A stretch of 64,000 nt of DNA from Metaclostridioides mangenotii. GTDB lineage: Bacteria > Bacillota > Clostridia > Peptostreptococcales > Peptostreptococcaceae. Made by a program: the position numbers and the translations under genes. Below, piece by piece: positions 53,600 through 62,443 of the stretch. Position 1 is the stretch's first letter. Every line of letters starts with the position of its first letter. The notes beneath the pieces were generated by a model that worked only from the letters and a program-made list of their open reading frames with translations, was not told where the DNA came from and ran no database searches. The DNA is taken from assembly GCF_017873185.1 (NCBI RefSeq), contig NZ_JAGGJX010000001.1:1178001-1242000 (forward strand), given 5' to 3'.

Positions 53600-56500
53600 T
53601 TAGTTTCTTTCTGCTAGGATTCTGTATCCTTCGTATCTGTCTTTAGCATCATCTTCAGCCATAGTGAACAGACCTTCAGCTTGCTCTGGGAATTGTTGAG
53701 CTATTGCTGCGTATCTTACTTGCCCAAGTATGAAATCTCTGAAGCTTGCAGATGGAGCTTTAGAATCTAGTGTAAATCCGCTCTTACCATCTACTTTTTG
53801 CTCTGGGTTGTATCTGTATAAATGCCAGTAACCAGCTTTAACAGCTTGCTCTTCATTTGCTACAGTTCTTCCCATACCTTCTTTTATACCATGGTTTATA
53901 CATGGAGCGTAAGCTATTATGATAGATGGTCCTTCATGTTTCTCAGCTTCTATAAGTGCTTTAACAAATTGGTTTTTGTCTGCTCCAATAGCAACTTGAG
54001 CTACATATACGTTACCGTAAGTCATAGCCATCATACCAAGGTCTTTCTTCTTAGACTTTTTACCAGAGGCTGCGAATTTAGCCATAGCAGCAGCTGGAGT
54101 AGCTTTAGAAGCTTGACCACCTGTATTTGAGTAAACCTCTGTATCCATAACAAGTACGTTTACATTTTCTCCTGATGCAAGAACATGGTCTAATCCACCG
54201 TAACCGATATCATATGCCCAACCGTCTCCACCGAAGATCCATTGAGATCTCTTAACTAGGTAATCTCTGTTGTTATCTATATCTTTAATTAATTTGATTG
54301 CTTCCATTTCTGAATCAAATTTACTGTAATCGAAGTTATCTAAGAAGCTTATAACTTTAGCACTTGCAACTTTAGAAGCATCTCCATCGTTGAATGCCTC
54401 TAACCACTCAGTGTAAGCAGCTCTAGACTCATCACATATTTCCATTTCTAATAATTTCTTCATGTCTCCAGCTATTTTGTTTCTTAAGTGCTTAACAGCT
54501 GTGTACATTCCGAATCCATACTCAGCATTGTCCTCAAATAATGAGTTTGCCCAAGATGGACCTTTACCTTCATGGTTTGTAGTGTAAGGAGTTGATGGTG
54601 CTGATCCTCCCCAAATTGATGAACATCCAGTAGCATTAGCTATCATCATTCTATCTCCGAATAATTGAGTGATCAACTTAACATATGCAGTTTCACCACA
54701 TCCAGCACAAGCTCCTGAGTACTCAAGTAATGGTTGTCTGAATTGACTACCTTTAACTGATGTTGGAGCCATTAAATCACCTTTTGGAGCAACTTTATTA
54801 GGATCGCTTATATAATTCCAATTAGGTACTTGTACATCAAGTTGTGTTTCGATTGGCTTCATAATTAAAGCTTTTTCTTTAGCTGGACAAACGTCAGCAC
54901 AGTTTCCACAACCAGTACAGTCCATAGTATTTACTTGTATTTTGTATTGTAATCCTTCAAATCCTTTACCAATTGCCTTCTTAGCATCTAATCCTTCAGG
55001 AGCATTAGAAACTTCCTCTTCTGTTAATAAGTATGGTCTTATTGTAGCATGAGGACATACGAAAGAACATTGGTTACATTGGATACAGTTTTCTATTTGC
55101 CACTCTGGAACATTAACAGCTATTCCACGTTTTTCATAAGCTGCAGTACCATTAGGGAATGTACCGTCTTCGTAACCGTTGAATGCACTTACTGGTAGAT
55201 CATAACCTTTTTGTGCAGTCATTGGTCTTAATATATTTTTGATAAATTCTGGTTCGTTAGTTTCTTCTTTTGGAGCATCTACTGCATTTGTCCATGCAGC
55301 TGGAATTTCAACTTTAACTAGTGAGTTTATACCAGCATCAACTGCTTTGTAGTTCATGTTAAGTATCTTCTCACCTTTTTTACCGTAAGTCTTCTCTATA
55401 GACTCTTTCAAGTATTTAACAGCATCTTCAACTGGTATTATTTCAGCTAGTTTGAAGAATGCAGATTGCATTATCATGTTTATTCTGTTTCCAAGTCCGA
55501 TTTCTTGTCCTAATTTAACAGCGTTAACTGTATAGAAGTTGATATCATTCTTAGCTATATATTGTTTCATATGAGCTGGAAGGTTTTCTTCTAATCCTTC
55601 TTGATCCCATATAGTGTTTAGTACGAATGTACCACCTTTTTTAAGACCTTTTAATAAATCGTATTGGTTAACATATGATTGCTTATGGCAAGCTATGTAA
55701 TCAGCTTCGTCTATTAGGTATGTAGATCTTATTGGCTCGTCTCCAAATCTTAAGTGAGACATTGTTATACCACCAGATTTTTTAGAGTCATAGTCGAAGT
55801 ATGCTTGAGCATATTTGTTAGTATGGTCTCCGATAATCTTGATAGCTTGTTTATTAGCTCCAACTGTACCGTCTGATCCTAATCCCCAGAACTTACATCT
55901 TACAGTACCTTTAGAAGCTATCTTAACTTCTTCTTTTACTGGTAATGAAGTATGAGTTACATCATCAACTATACCTATAGTGAATCCGTCTCTTGGCTCA
56001 GCTGATACTAAGTTATCAAATGCTGCTTTTAGATCTGAAGGAGTAGTATCTTTTGATCCTAATCCATATCTTCCACCAACTACTAATGGAGCATTTTCTT
56101 TTCCGTAGAATACATTTTTAATATCTAAGTATAATGGCTCGCCATTAGCTCCGTGCTCTTTAGTTCTATCAAGTACACAGATTCTTTCTACTGTAGATGG
56201 CATAGCATCTAAGAAATGTTTCATTGAGAATGGTCTGTATAAATGAACTTTAACTAAACCGAATTTCTCTCCGTTTGCATTTGCAAAATCTATAGTTTCT
56301 TCTATAGCTTCAGTAACTGATCCCATTGCTACGATTACATGTTTAGCATCTTCTGCTCCGTAGTAATCAAATAGACAGTGCTTTCTACCAGTTAAATCGC
56401 TCATTTTCTTCATGTTCTTCTCAACAATTCCAACTATGTTGTCATAGTATTTGTTAGAAGCTTCTCTAGTTTGGAAGTATATATCAGGGTTTTGAGCTGT

Positions 56501-57151
56501 ACCGCGAGTTACAGGATGATTTGGAGATAATGCTCCATCTCTAAATGCTTGTACTGCGTCGAAGTCTAATAATGAAGCGTATTCTTCATTGTCTAGTAGC
56601 TCAACCTTTTGTATTTCGTGAGATGTTCTAAATCCATCAAAGAAATGGATAAATGGTAATCTACCTTCTATTGCAGATAAATGTGCAACAGGAGCTATGT
56701 CAGCAACTTCTTGAACTGATCCAGAAGCAAGTAAAACAACGCCAGCTGCTCTAGCAGCCATAACATCTTGGTGATCTCCGAATATTGATAAAGCTTGTGA
56801 TGCAAGGGCACGAGCTGTTACGTGGAATACTCCTGGTAATAATTCTCCTGCTACTTTGTACATGTTTGGTAACATTAATAGTAAACCTTGAGATGCAGTA
56901 AATGTAGATGTTAATGCTCCACCTTGAAGAGAACCGTGGAATGCACCAGCCGCTCCCCCTTCAGATTGCATTTCAACAACGTCTACAATTTCTCCAAATA
57001 CATTTTTTCTTCCTTGTGATGCCCACTCGTCAACTAATTCTGCCATAGTTGAAGATGGTGTGATTGGGTATATAGCCGCTACTTCTGTATACGCATACGC
57101 AACATGTGCTGCAGCTGTATTACCGTCAACTGTTTTCATAAATTTAGCCAT
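53600..57151 (-). CDS. nifJ: pyruvate:ferredoxin oxidoreductase, single-chain
   Basis: 1183 residues from the ATG after AGGGAGGATGTATTTA. Domains: pyruvate-binding I (TVDGNTAAAHVAYAYTEVAAIYPITPSSTMAELVDEW), domain II-III (catalytic gamma), then a two-cluster ferredoxin domain at about 680-760 (CIQCNQCSFVCPHATIRP and CTGCGNCADVCPAKE), and the thiamine-diphosphate domain with CAGCGETAYVKL and VYSNTGGQASKATP. It converts pyruvate and CoA to acetyl-CoA, CO2 and reduced ferredoxin in anaerobes. Codon use looks like that of a highly expressed gene. Downstream pduL continues the route. Confidence 0.97.
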   Translation of the reverse strand: MAKFMKTVDGNTAAAHVAYAYTEVAAIYPITPSSTMAELVDEWASQGRKNVFGEIVDVVEMQSEGGAAGAFHGSLQGGALTSTFTASQGLLLMLPNMYKVAGELLPGVFHVTARALASQALSIFGDHQDVMAARAAGVVLLASGSVQEVADIAPVAHLSAIEGRLPFIHFFDGFRTSHEIQKVELLDNEEYASLLDFDAVQAFRDGALSPNHPVTRGTAQNPDIYFQTREASNKYYDNIVGIVEKNMKKMSDLTGRKHCLFDYYGAEDAKHVIVAMGSVTEAIEETIDFANANGEKFGLVKVHLYRPFSMKHFLDAMPSTVERICVLDRTKEHGANGEPLYLDIKNVFYGKENAPLVVGGRYGLGSKDTTPSDLKAAFDNLVSAEPRDGFTIGIVDDVTHTSLPVKEEVKIASKGTVRCKFWGLGSDGTVGANKQAIKIIGDHTNKYAQAYFDYDSKKSGGITMSHLRFGDEPIRSTYLIDEADYIACHKQSYVNQYDLLKGLKKGGTFVLNTIWDQEGLEENLPAHMKQYIAKNDINFYTVNAVKLGQEIGLGNRINMIMQSAFFKLAEIIPVEDAVKYLKESIEKTYGKKGEKILNMNYKAVDAGINSLVKVEIPAAWTNAVDAPKEETNEPEFIKNILRPMTAQKGYDLPVSAFNGYEDGTFPNGTAAYEKRGIAVNVPEWQIENCIQCNQCSFVCPHATIRPYLLTEEEVSNAPEGLDAKKAIGKGFEGLQYKIQVNTMDCTGCGNCADVCPAKEKALIMKPIETQLDVQVPNWNYISDPNKVAPKGDLMAPTSVKGSQFRQPLLEYSGACAGCGETAYVKLITQLFGDRMMIANATGCSSIWGGSAPSTPYTTNHEGKGPSWANSLFEDNAEYGFGMYTAVKHLRNKIAGDMKKLLEMEICDESRAAYTEWLEAFNDGDASKVASAKVISFLDNFDYSKFDSEMEAIKLIKDIDNNRDYLVKRSQWIFGGDGWAYDIGYGGLDHVLASGENVNVLVMDTEVYSNTGGQASKATPAAAMAKFAASGKKSKKKDLGMMAMTYGNVYVAQVAIGADKNQFVKALIEAEKHEGPSIIIAYAPCINHGIKEGMGRTVANEEQAVKAGYWHLYRYNPEQKVDGKSGFTLDSKAPSASFRDFILGQVRYAAIAQQFPEQAEGLFTMAEDDAKDRYEGYRILAERN

Positions 57152-57459
57152 TAAATACATCCTCCCTTGTAATACATTTTTTTCTTACGCTTATATCAAA
57201 ACTATCTACTAAAATCATCTAAAATTAAAAATATTATATTAAGAATAAATATATAAATGCACAAAAATATGCAAATAATCACCTTATCTTTATGATACTA
57301 CAAATTAAATAAAATCCAATTATTTTTTATAAATACTTTAAAATAGTTGTGTTAAATTTTAAAATTATTCAAAATAAATAATCGATTTATTAATCTCATA
57401 CATTATATCATAAATTTAAAATTATTCAGTTAAATTTTTCCATAGTAAATAAAGTTTAA
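57152..57459. other. leader region of the pyruvate oxidoreductase gene
   Basis: AT-rich, no gene. Contains the promoter and direct repeats listed at 57359-57429, which would give a 5' leader of about 245 nt. Confidence 0.5.
57359..57429 (-). promoter_or_regulatory. candidate promoter flanked by direct repeats
   Basis: On the minus strand CTGAAT (57424-57429), 16-bp spacer, TATAAT (57402-57407). TTAAAATTATTCA occurs twice (57359-57371 and 57416-57428), on either side of the -10, as an operator pair might. Confidence 0.4.
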
Positions 57460-58029
57460 TTATTCAGCTATTAGTTCAACTAAATCCCCATTTCTAACAG
57501 CGGCAGCATTTCCCTCTTCAAGGTCAACATGCATTTCTAAATTAAACTTATCACTAACTCTAACTAAAACATTTTCAAATACTAGTGCTCTAGCCCCTGA
57601 AGTTTTTATTTTAACAATTTGCTTGTCTTTAACACCAAATTTTTCTGCATCTGCAGTACTCATATGTATATGTCTAGCAGCAACAATAACTCCTTCAGCT
57701 AAATCAACTTCACCAGCTGGTCCAACTAATTTAACACCTGGAGATCCTGCTAAATCACCTGATTCTTTAATTGGAGCTTTTACTCCAAGTGAGAATCCAT
57801 CAGCTAAAGAAACTTCTAGTTGAGTTTGTGGTCTTGCTGGACCTAGTACTCTAACTCCTTTTATAGTTCCTTTTGGACCTACTAAATCCACTTTCTCTTC
57901 ACATGCGTATTGCCCTGGTTGAGATAATGGTTTAAATTCTGTTAATTGGTGTCCTTTTCCAAATAATACATCTATGTCATTTTGACTTAAATGAATATGT
58001 TTATTAGACAAAGCTATTGGTAAATTCAT
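57460..58029 (-). CDS. pduL: phosphotransacetylase PduL type
   Basis: 189 residues of the PduL family, unrelated to Pta. Metal-binding repeats: LSNKHIHLSQND (about 7-18), VAARHIHMSTAD and MHVDLEEGNAAAVRNG. No encapsulation peptide or carboxysome-type neighbour, so it is the free cytosolic form. It makes acetyl phosphate from acetyl-CoA, following pyruvate oxidoreductase next door. Ribosome site TAGGAGGTATTAT. Promoter at 58089-58117. Confidence 0.95.
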   Translation of the reverse strand: MNLPIALSNKHIHLSQNDIDVLFGKGHQLTEFKPLSQPGQYACEEKVDLVGPKGTIKGVRVLGPARPQTQLEVSLADGFSLGVKAPIKESGDLAGSPGVKLVGPAGEVDLAEGVIVAARHIHMSTADAEKFGVKDKQIVKIKTSGARALVFENVLVRVSDKFNLEMHVDLEEGNAAAVRNGDLVELIAE

Positions 58030-58088
58030 ATAATACCTCCTATATTACTAAATTTCTTTTAACTTACTTTTAACCTACTTACACTTCG

Positions 58089-58117
58089 ATTATACATAAA
58101 GATTTATATAAAATCAA
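58089..58117 (-). promoter_or_regulatory. promoter of pduL
   Basis: On the minus strand TTGATT (58112-58117), 17-bp spacer, TATAAT (58089-58094). Confidence 0.65.
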
Positions 58118-58365
58118 TTTTATTATACGACTTAATGTATTTTTTGACAAGTAAATCTCTCAATTTTCTAATTTTTCTATAAACTTCTGAAAATTCGTAT
58201 ATACCAAAGCATTGGAATATACTTATCTCTACAATATCTCTACAATAACTAACAAATTTCTTTTAATAATATGAATTAACAATCAATAATGACCAGTCTT
58301 TTTATAGAATAAAGCTATAATCGTTTTCCCCAGTATTTGTTAATTTTTTGTTAAATTGGCACAAA
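58096..58365. other. intergenic stretch upstream of pduL
   Basis: Apart from the pduL -35 and the CodY-like box, no gene or RNA was recognised. Confidence 0.4.
58181..58195. promoter_or_regulatory. CodY-box-like sequence upstream of pduL
   Basis: AAACTTCTGAAAATT matches the CodY consensus AATTTTCWGAAAATT with two mismatches. It is about 65 bp upstream of the -35. No regulator gene is in view. Confidence 0.35.
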
Positions 58366-58409
58366 AATTTACATCTATTAAAAAAAGTCAATTCAAATAG
58401 ATGTAAATT
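58366..58409 (-). terminator. terminator of the GAF/PP2C phosphatase gene
   Basis: 14-bp stem (aatttacatctatt and complement) with a 16-nt loop; the minus strand continues into T5G. Confidence 0.8.
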
Positions 58410-58449
58410 CAATGTATCAATATAAATATAATAGTTAATGTCAATTTAA

Positions 58450-60204
58450 TTAAATATCTTTTAACATAACAACCAATATATCATCTTCAAAATAATCTTT
58501 AGACGAAAATTCTTGTAAGTCTGATTTTAAATTTTCAACAATTACTTCTTGATTAAGCGTGTAGTTATTCTTTAAAAACTCTTCTAATCTTGCTATTCCG
58601 TACTCTTCTTTTGAGTCATTTTTAATTTCTAACACTCCATCAGTATACATGCAAAGCATTGAGTAGTTAACAATACTAAATGAATTTTCATCATACGAAG
58701 CATCTTGCATTACTCCTATAGGAATACCTTTATTGCAGTTGTTGTTTTTTACTATATCGCCTTTTTTTGTAACGATTATAGGAGAGTAATGGCCTGCATT
58801 TGACACTGTTATTATATTGTGTTCAGTATTTATTATTCCCACTAAACATGTAGTAAATACACCCATTTTATCAAACTCATCGTATAGTATTTTATTTAGG
58901 TTTGTAAGTATTTCGCTAGTAGATTCGTACTGGTGACAAAGAACTTTAAACGCTCCTTTTATCATAGCTACAACGTAGTTCGAAACAATACCGTGCCCCA
59001 TAACATCCGCCACAATAAATACAACATGCTTTTCATCTAAATCCATTGCGTAGTAGAAATCGCCTCCTACAACTTTCGCAGGTCTGTGATAAAAATACAA
59101 TTCCTTCTCTGAGTTAAACTCCATCTTACCTTTGTCCATAATAAGTTGTTGCTGCTTGTTCAAAATATTTAATTCTTTTTCAAGAACCTTGTGTTTTACC
59201 TCTTGATCATTGTACTCGTAAAGCTGCATTGCAACCGATACCTGACTCGCTAATATTCTAAGTATATTTAGGTCGTCATTGGTATAATTTTTACTGTTAG
59301 CACACACTATACAGCCGATTATCTTGTCCTTATCTTGCAATTTATAGTATATATAACTATCAACTTTTATAGCATTCTCACTTTTAATATCATTGACAAA
59401 TCCACCTAGAGATTCATTCGATAAAATTTTGTTTTTTATTGGATAGAGATTTGTTTTGTTCTCATCCTTGTTGTAACAGCTCATCATCTTTTGAAAGTTG
59501 TCGTGCTCATCGAGTATTATAAGAGACTCTCTACTATTAGTGATATTACAAGCTTGTTTACTTAGATTCTCTAAAAACTCAGTTATACTTTTGTTTTGGT
59601 ATAGCTTTTTAGTCGCATCATTAATATAACTGATAGCCACTCTAAACTTATCGATCAAACTTTGTACACTGTTGTTTTTATTTGTTATCTCAATAGATAA
59701 ACTAAGAAGAGATGCAATTGATGCTATAAAGTTTATATCTTCTTCTGTTACATAATCATCTTTTGTTAAGAAGCAAGTCATAAACCCTACAACTTTTCCA
59801 TCTACCATAAGAGGAAATACTATTCTCCCTAGATAACCCTCGTCTTTAGCCAGATCCCTTTCATTAATAGCTCTATCATCTTCAAATACATTTTCTACAT
59901 ATATAACCTTCTTTTGTTCAACAGCATCGTGAATATACTGTGAATACGTATCAAAATCTATTTTAGCGCCCTTTCTATCACTAGCTGGGAATATGCCAGG
60001 CACATGTTCAAGTGTGCTAGAGCACACCAAATAAGCATTATTATAATCATTTTCGTAGAATAAATTAACACAAGCTTTCGCCGGATGCACAACTTCAAGC
60101 ATTTTTGCTACTATTTTATCTTTTATACTATAAAAGTCTGTTGATTCTGTTACAATAGCTGTTATTTCAACTAAATTTTTCATTTTATAACTTTCATTGC
60201 TCAT
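58450..60204 (-). CDS. GAF-domain PP2C (SpoIIE/RsbU-type) phosphatase
   Basis: 584 residues, no membrane helix. Two GAF-like sensing domains (about 1-175: DRKGAKIDFDTYSQYIHDAV; and 200-335), a coiled-coil linker (KELNILNKQQQLIMDKGK), then the PP2C domain with metal ligands VVGGDFYYAMDLDEKHVVFIVADVMGHGI and MYTDGVLEIKND. It dephosphorylates a serine on an anti-sigma antagonist in related systems. No anti-sigma or antagonist gene is beside it. Ribosome site GGGGGAATTTAG. Confidence 0.92.
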   Translation of the reverse strand: MSNESYKMKNLVEITAIVTESTDFYSIKDKIVAKMLEVVHPAKACVNLFYENDYNNAYLVCSSTLEHVPGIFPASDRKGAKIDFDTYSQYIHDAVEQKKVIYVENVFEDDRAINERDLAKDEGYLGRIVFPLMVDGKVVGFMTCFLTKDDYVTEEDINFIASIASLLSLSIEITNKNNSVQSLIDKFRVAISYINDATKKLYQNKSITEFLENLSKQACNITNSRESLIILDEHDNFQKMMSCYNKDENKTNLYPIKNKILSNESLGGFVNDIKSENAIKVDSYIYYKLQDKDKIIGCIVCANSKNYTNDDLNILRILASQVSVAMQLYEYNDQEVKHKVLEKELNILNKQQQLIMDKGKMEFNSEKELYFYHRPAKVVGGDFYYAMDLDEKHVVFIVADVMGHGIVSNYVVAMIKGAFKVLCHQYESTSEILTNLNKILYDEFDKMGVFTTCLVGIINTEHNIITVSNAGHYSPIIVTKKGDIVKNNNCNKGIPIGVMQDASYDENSFSIVNYSMLCMYTDGVLEIKNDSKEEYGIARLEEFLKNNYTLNQEVIVENLKSDLQEFSSKDYFEDDILVVMLKDI

Positions 60205-60246
60205 CTAAATTCCCCCATTAAAACTTTTAAACTACATACAAGTATT

Positions 60247-60708
60247 CTAACATATATTTTTAAGAGTAAACATAAAAACTATTGCGAAACTACAAACTAT
60301 AAATATATTGAACCCTGTAAGAAATCCTATAACTAGCAGAGTGATCAGCGCATTTATTCCAACCCTGCCTTTTTCTTTTATATTCGCTATTTTTGAAACT
60401 TCAATATTCGTTTTAATATTTGCAATGTACTCTTTTATTTCTTCTTCTAATTTTATTTTGTAAATAATGTAAATAATGCCTACCAGCACTACCCCTACAG
60501 ATAAGATTTTATTTATGCTGTACGCTAGTAAAATCACTATACAACCCAAGGCTAATTTTAGCATTTTAAAGAATACACTATCTATCTTTAAAGTAATATC
60601 CCTTATTCCTTTATATTCATCCCTTACATCATAGCCATTTGAATTCATACTTTTCATCTTAGTTTTTACAATTTCTGAGTAAAAAAGCTTAATTAATCCA
60701 TTTATCAT
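60247..60708 (-). CDS. unknown membrane protein upstream of the PP2C gene
   Basis: 153 residues. A soluble N-terminal part of about 45 residues, a hydrophobic pair (LALGCIVILLAYSINKILS, GVVLVGIIYIIYKI at about 52-88), a charged loop (KLEEEIKEYIANIKTNIEVS) and a C-terminal pair (ITLLVIGFLTGF, FIVCSFAIVFMFTL). I do not recognise the family. Ribosome site AGAGGTGATTGT; 42 bp before the phosphatase gene on the same strand, so probably in one transcript with it. Confidence 0.7.
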   Translation of the reverse strand: MINGLIKLFYSEIVKTKMKSMNSNGYDVRDEYKGIRDITLKIDSVFFKMLKLALGCIVILLAYSINKILSVGVVLVGIIYIIYKIKLEEEIKEYIANIKTNIEVSKIANIKEKGRVGINALITLLVIGFLTGFNIFIVCSFAIVFMFTLKNIC

Positions 60709-60869
60709 ACAATCACCTCTAAAGTTTTACAATTTCTTTTCTTGTTTTCCATCATATTGCACTCAATATTGGTTATAATAGAGTTAGACAATAAATCTAT
60801 TCTCTCAATTATTGGCAAAATATCGATAAATAATACAATTATGTAAAATAATTAGAAGGAAGTGTTTTA

Positions 60870-61337
60870 ATGCAAATTAAGGACTTTGATCTAGAAACTA
60901 GAAATAAGATCTACTGCGAAACAAAAAAAGTACTTAGAAAGTATCAAAAAGGTGTTAGTTCAGGTAAGCTGACTGCGGAAAAATTTATTGATAATATACT
61001 TGAAGATGGATCAATAACTAATGTCGTCAACGAAAGTCTTCTGTCAAATCAAAACTTCAAACATTCATATGTTGACTATATCAACATACTTATCGACAAT
61101 CAAAACAAGAGTTTAACCGACCATAAAAAATGTCTCAACGGCAAAACAGAAGAATCTGATGAAATAAAAAAAAGAATTGAATTTAAGCATTTGCTTGCTT
61201 CTAGCGGGTATAAGCTTAACATTCCAGATACGTATTTAACAGCTGATGATATAGATTCATTATCTAAATTTATAATGACGGGGTCTATTGATCTCGGCGA
61301 TGAAAGATTCTACAATTACGTCTACAAGCTGAAGTAA
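60870..61337 (+). CDS. unknown soluble 155-residue protein
   Basis: Ribosome site AGAAGGAAGTGTTTTA before ATG. Charged, mostly helical sequence: YCETKKVLRKYQKGVSSGKL, EDGSITNVVNESLLSN, and KKRIEFKHLLASSGYKLNIP; one Cys in KKCLNG and one near the start. No recognised motif or membrane helix. Divergent from the membrane protein gene at 60247, and followed by a terminator. Confidence 0.7.
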   Translation: MQIKDFDLETRNKIYCETKKVLRKYQKGVSSGKLTAEKFIDNILEDGSITNVVNESLLSNQNFKHSYVDYINILIDNQNKSLTDHKKCLNGKTEESDEIKKRIEFKHLLASSGYKLNIPDTYLTADDIDSLSKFIMTGSIDLGDERFYNYVYKLK

Positions 61338-61391
61338 GCATAGATAAAATATTCATGTTCAGAAATCTTCTGATCAGTAAATATTATTAAA

Positions 61392-61430
61392 AAGCAGTAA
61401 TGACATTATAATGTGTCATTTTGCTTTTTT
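61392..61430 (+). terminator. terminator of the 155-residue gene
   Basis: Stem AAAAGCA...TGCTTTT enclosing AATGACA/TGTCATT, followed by T7G and T6. Confidence 0.85.
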
Positions 61431-61470
61431 TGTTTTTTCTTATTATAAAAAAGAGCAACCTGTTTAAGCA

Positions 61471-61497
61471 AAAAATGCCCATTTCTAGGCATCTTTT
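61471..61497 (-). terminator. terminator of the methyltransferase gene
   Basis: Small hairpin atgcc/ggcat with an 8-nt loop and T6 on the minus strand. Placed 73 bp past the stop; weaker than its neighbours. Confidence 0.55.
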
Positions 61498-61520
61498 CAA
61501 TAATCTATAATTTTTTATTA

Positions 61521-61615
61521 TTAAATTTTACAATAGCGCAACAGATTAACTTCTTATCATCTTTTAATTTTACAATAAGTCACAACATACTAAACTCTTA
61601 TCATTTTTTTCTCTT
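61521..61615. repeat. diverged tandem copy of the methyltransferase 3' end
   Basis: The last coding stretch and the first bases after the stop (61564-61615) resemble the following stretch (61521-61565). Translated on the minus strand, the copy reads KDDKKLICCAI beside the true KNDKSLVCCDLL. Confidence 0.55.
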
Positions 61616-62430
61616 TTAATACACCAATGACCTATAAACTTTACATCTCCATCTTCGCTTTTATAGTTTTCAATAACCTCCCCATAACTATTTCCATGAG
61701 AACTTACTTTTCTGCTATTTATTAAGCCAGACTCTTCAAGAGATGTAGAAGTTTTACCACATATATGGACTACCGAATCCCCAAGTACACCTTCTACTCT
61801 TTTAAATACCCTTAAAGTAGACTTACCTGAAAGGTCTTCATATACTTTAGGGCCTACAATATCAAGAGTTCCAGCAGGATCTGCAAATGAGATAATATCG
61901 ACACCAGCATTTACACCTTTAGTAATGTATTCAACTAAGCTTTCCTCAATCTTACCGAGAAGTTTATCTACAACTTCCCTGTCTTTTCTAACTAATTTAT
62001 AAAAAAGTCTATTATCTACTATTGCTGTCGCTATTGTTATTGGACCTGTAACATTTAAACATACTTTTTCGCCAGCATCCTTTAGCTCTTTTATAGATTC
62101 TAATATCTCGTGTATTCTACCAGTACTGAAATCTATCGGGTCTATGCTTTCCAATGACTCAACATCCTTAACAAATGACTGGTTTATTCTATTCCCTGCC
62201 TTTGAATCAAATACAACAGTACTTCCAAAAGCATCGGCTTCAGCAGTGTGGCAAAATGGAACTATGCAGTACACAATCCCCATATCACGCTTTAATTCTC
62301 TAGACAATTCTGCCATTTTCTTTGAATCTTTATTAGCAACTTCAAAACTTACTCCCAACTTATCGAGTATCTCATCGGAAACAGTTGTATTATCGCTGCC
62401 AATACATTTAAAAATATTTTTAATAGACAT
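61570..62430 (-). CDS. UroD/MtaA-family methyltransferase-like protein
   Basis: 286 residues, TIM barrel like uroporphyrinogen decarboxylase and the MtaA/MtbA methylcobamide:CoM methyltransferases. Marks: VYCIVPFCHTAEADAFGSTVVFD, NVTGPITIATAIVD, IISFADPAGTLDIVGPKVYED, and the zinc-site region VVHICGKTSTSLE (His and Cys). The C-terminus ends in VCCDLL. The length is shorter than MtaA at about 340. Methyl-corrinoid work is likely because the next gene upstream is a RACo-type activator; the substrate is not visible. Ribosome site AAAAGGTGATAGT. Confidence 0.8.
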   Translation of the reverse strand: MSIKNIFKCIGSDNTTVSDEILDKLGVSFEVANKDSKKMAELSRELKRDMGIVYCIVPFCHTAEADAFGSTVVFDSKAGNRINQSFVKDVESLESIDPIDFSTGRIHEILESIKELKDAGEKVCLNVTGPITIATAIVDNRLFYKLVRKDREVVDKLLGKIEESLVEYITKGVNAGVDIISFADPAGTLDIVGPKVYEDLSGKSTLRVFKRVEGVLGDSVVHICGKTSTSLEESGLINSRKVSSHGNSYGEVIENYKSEDGDVKFIGHWCIKREKNDKSLVCCDLL

Positions 62431-62443
62431 ACTATCACCTTTT

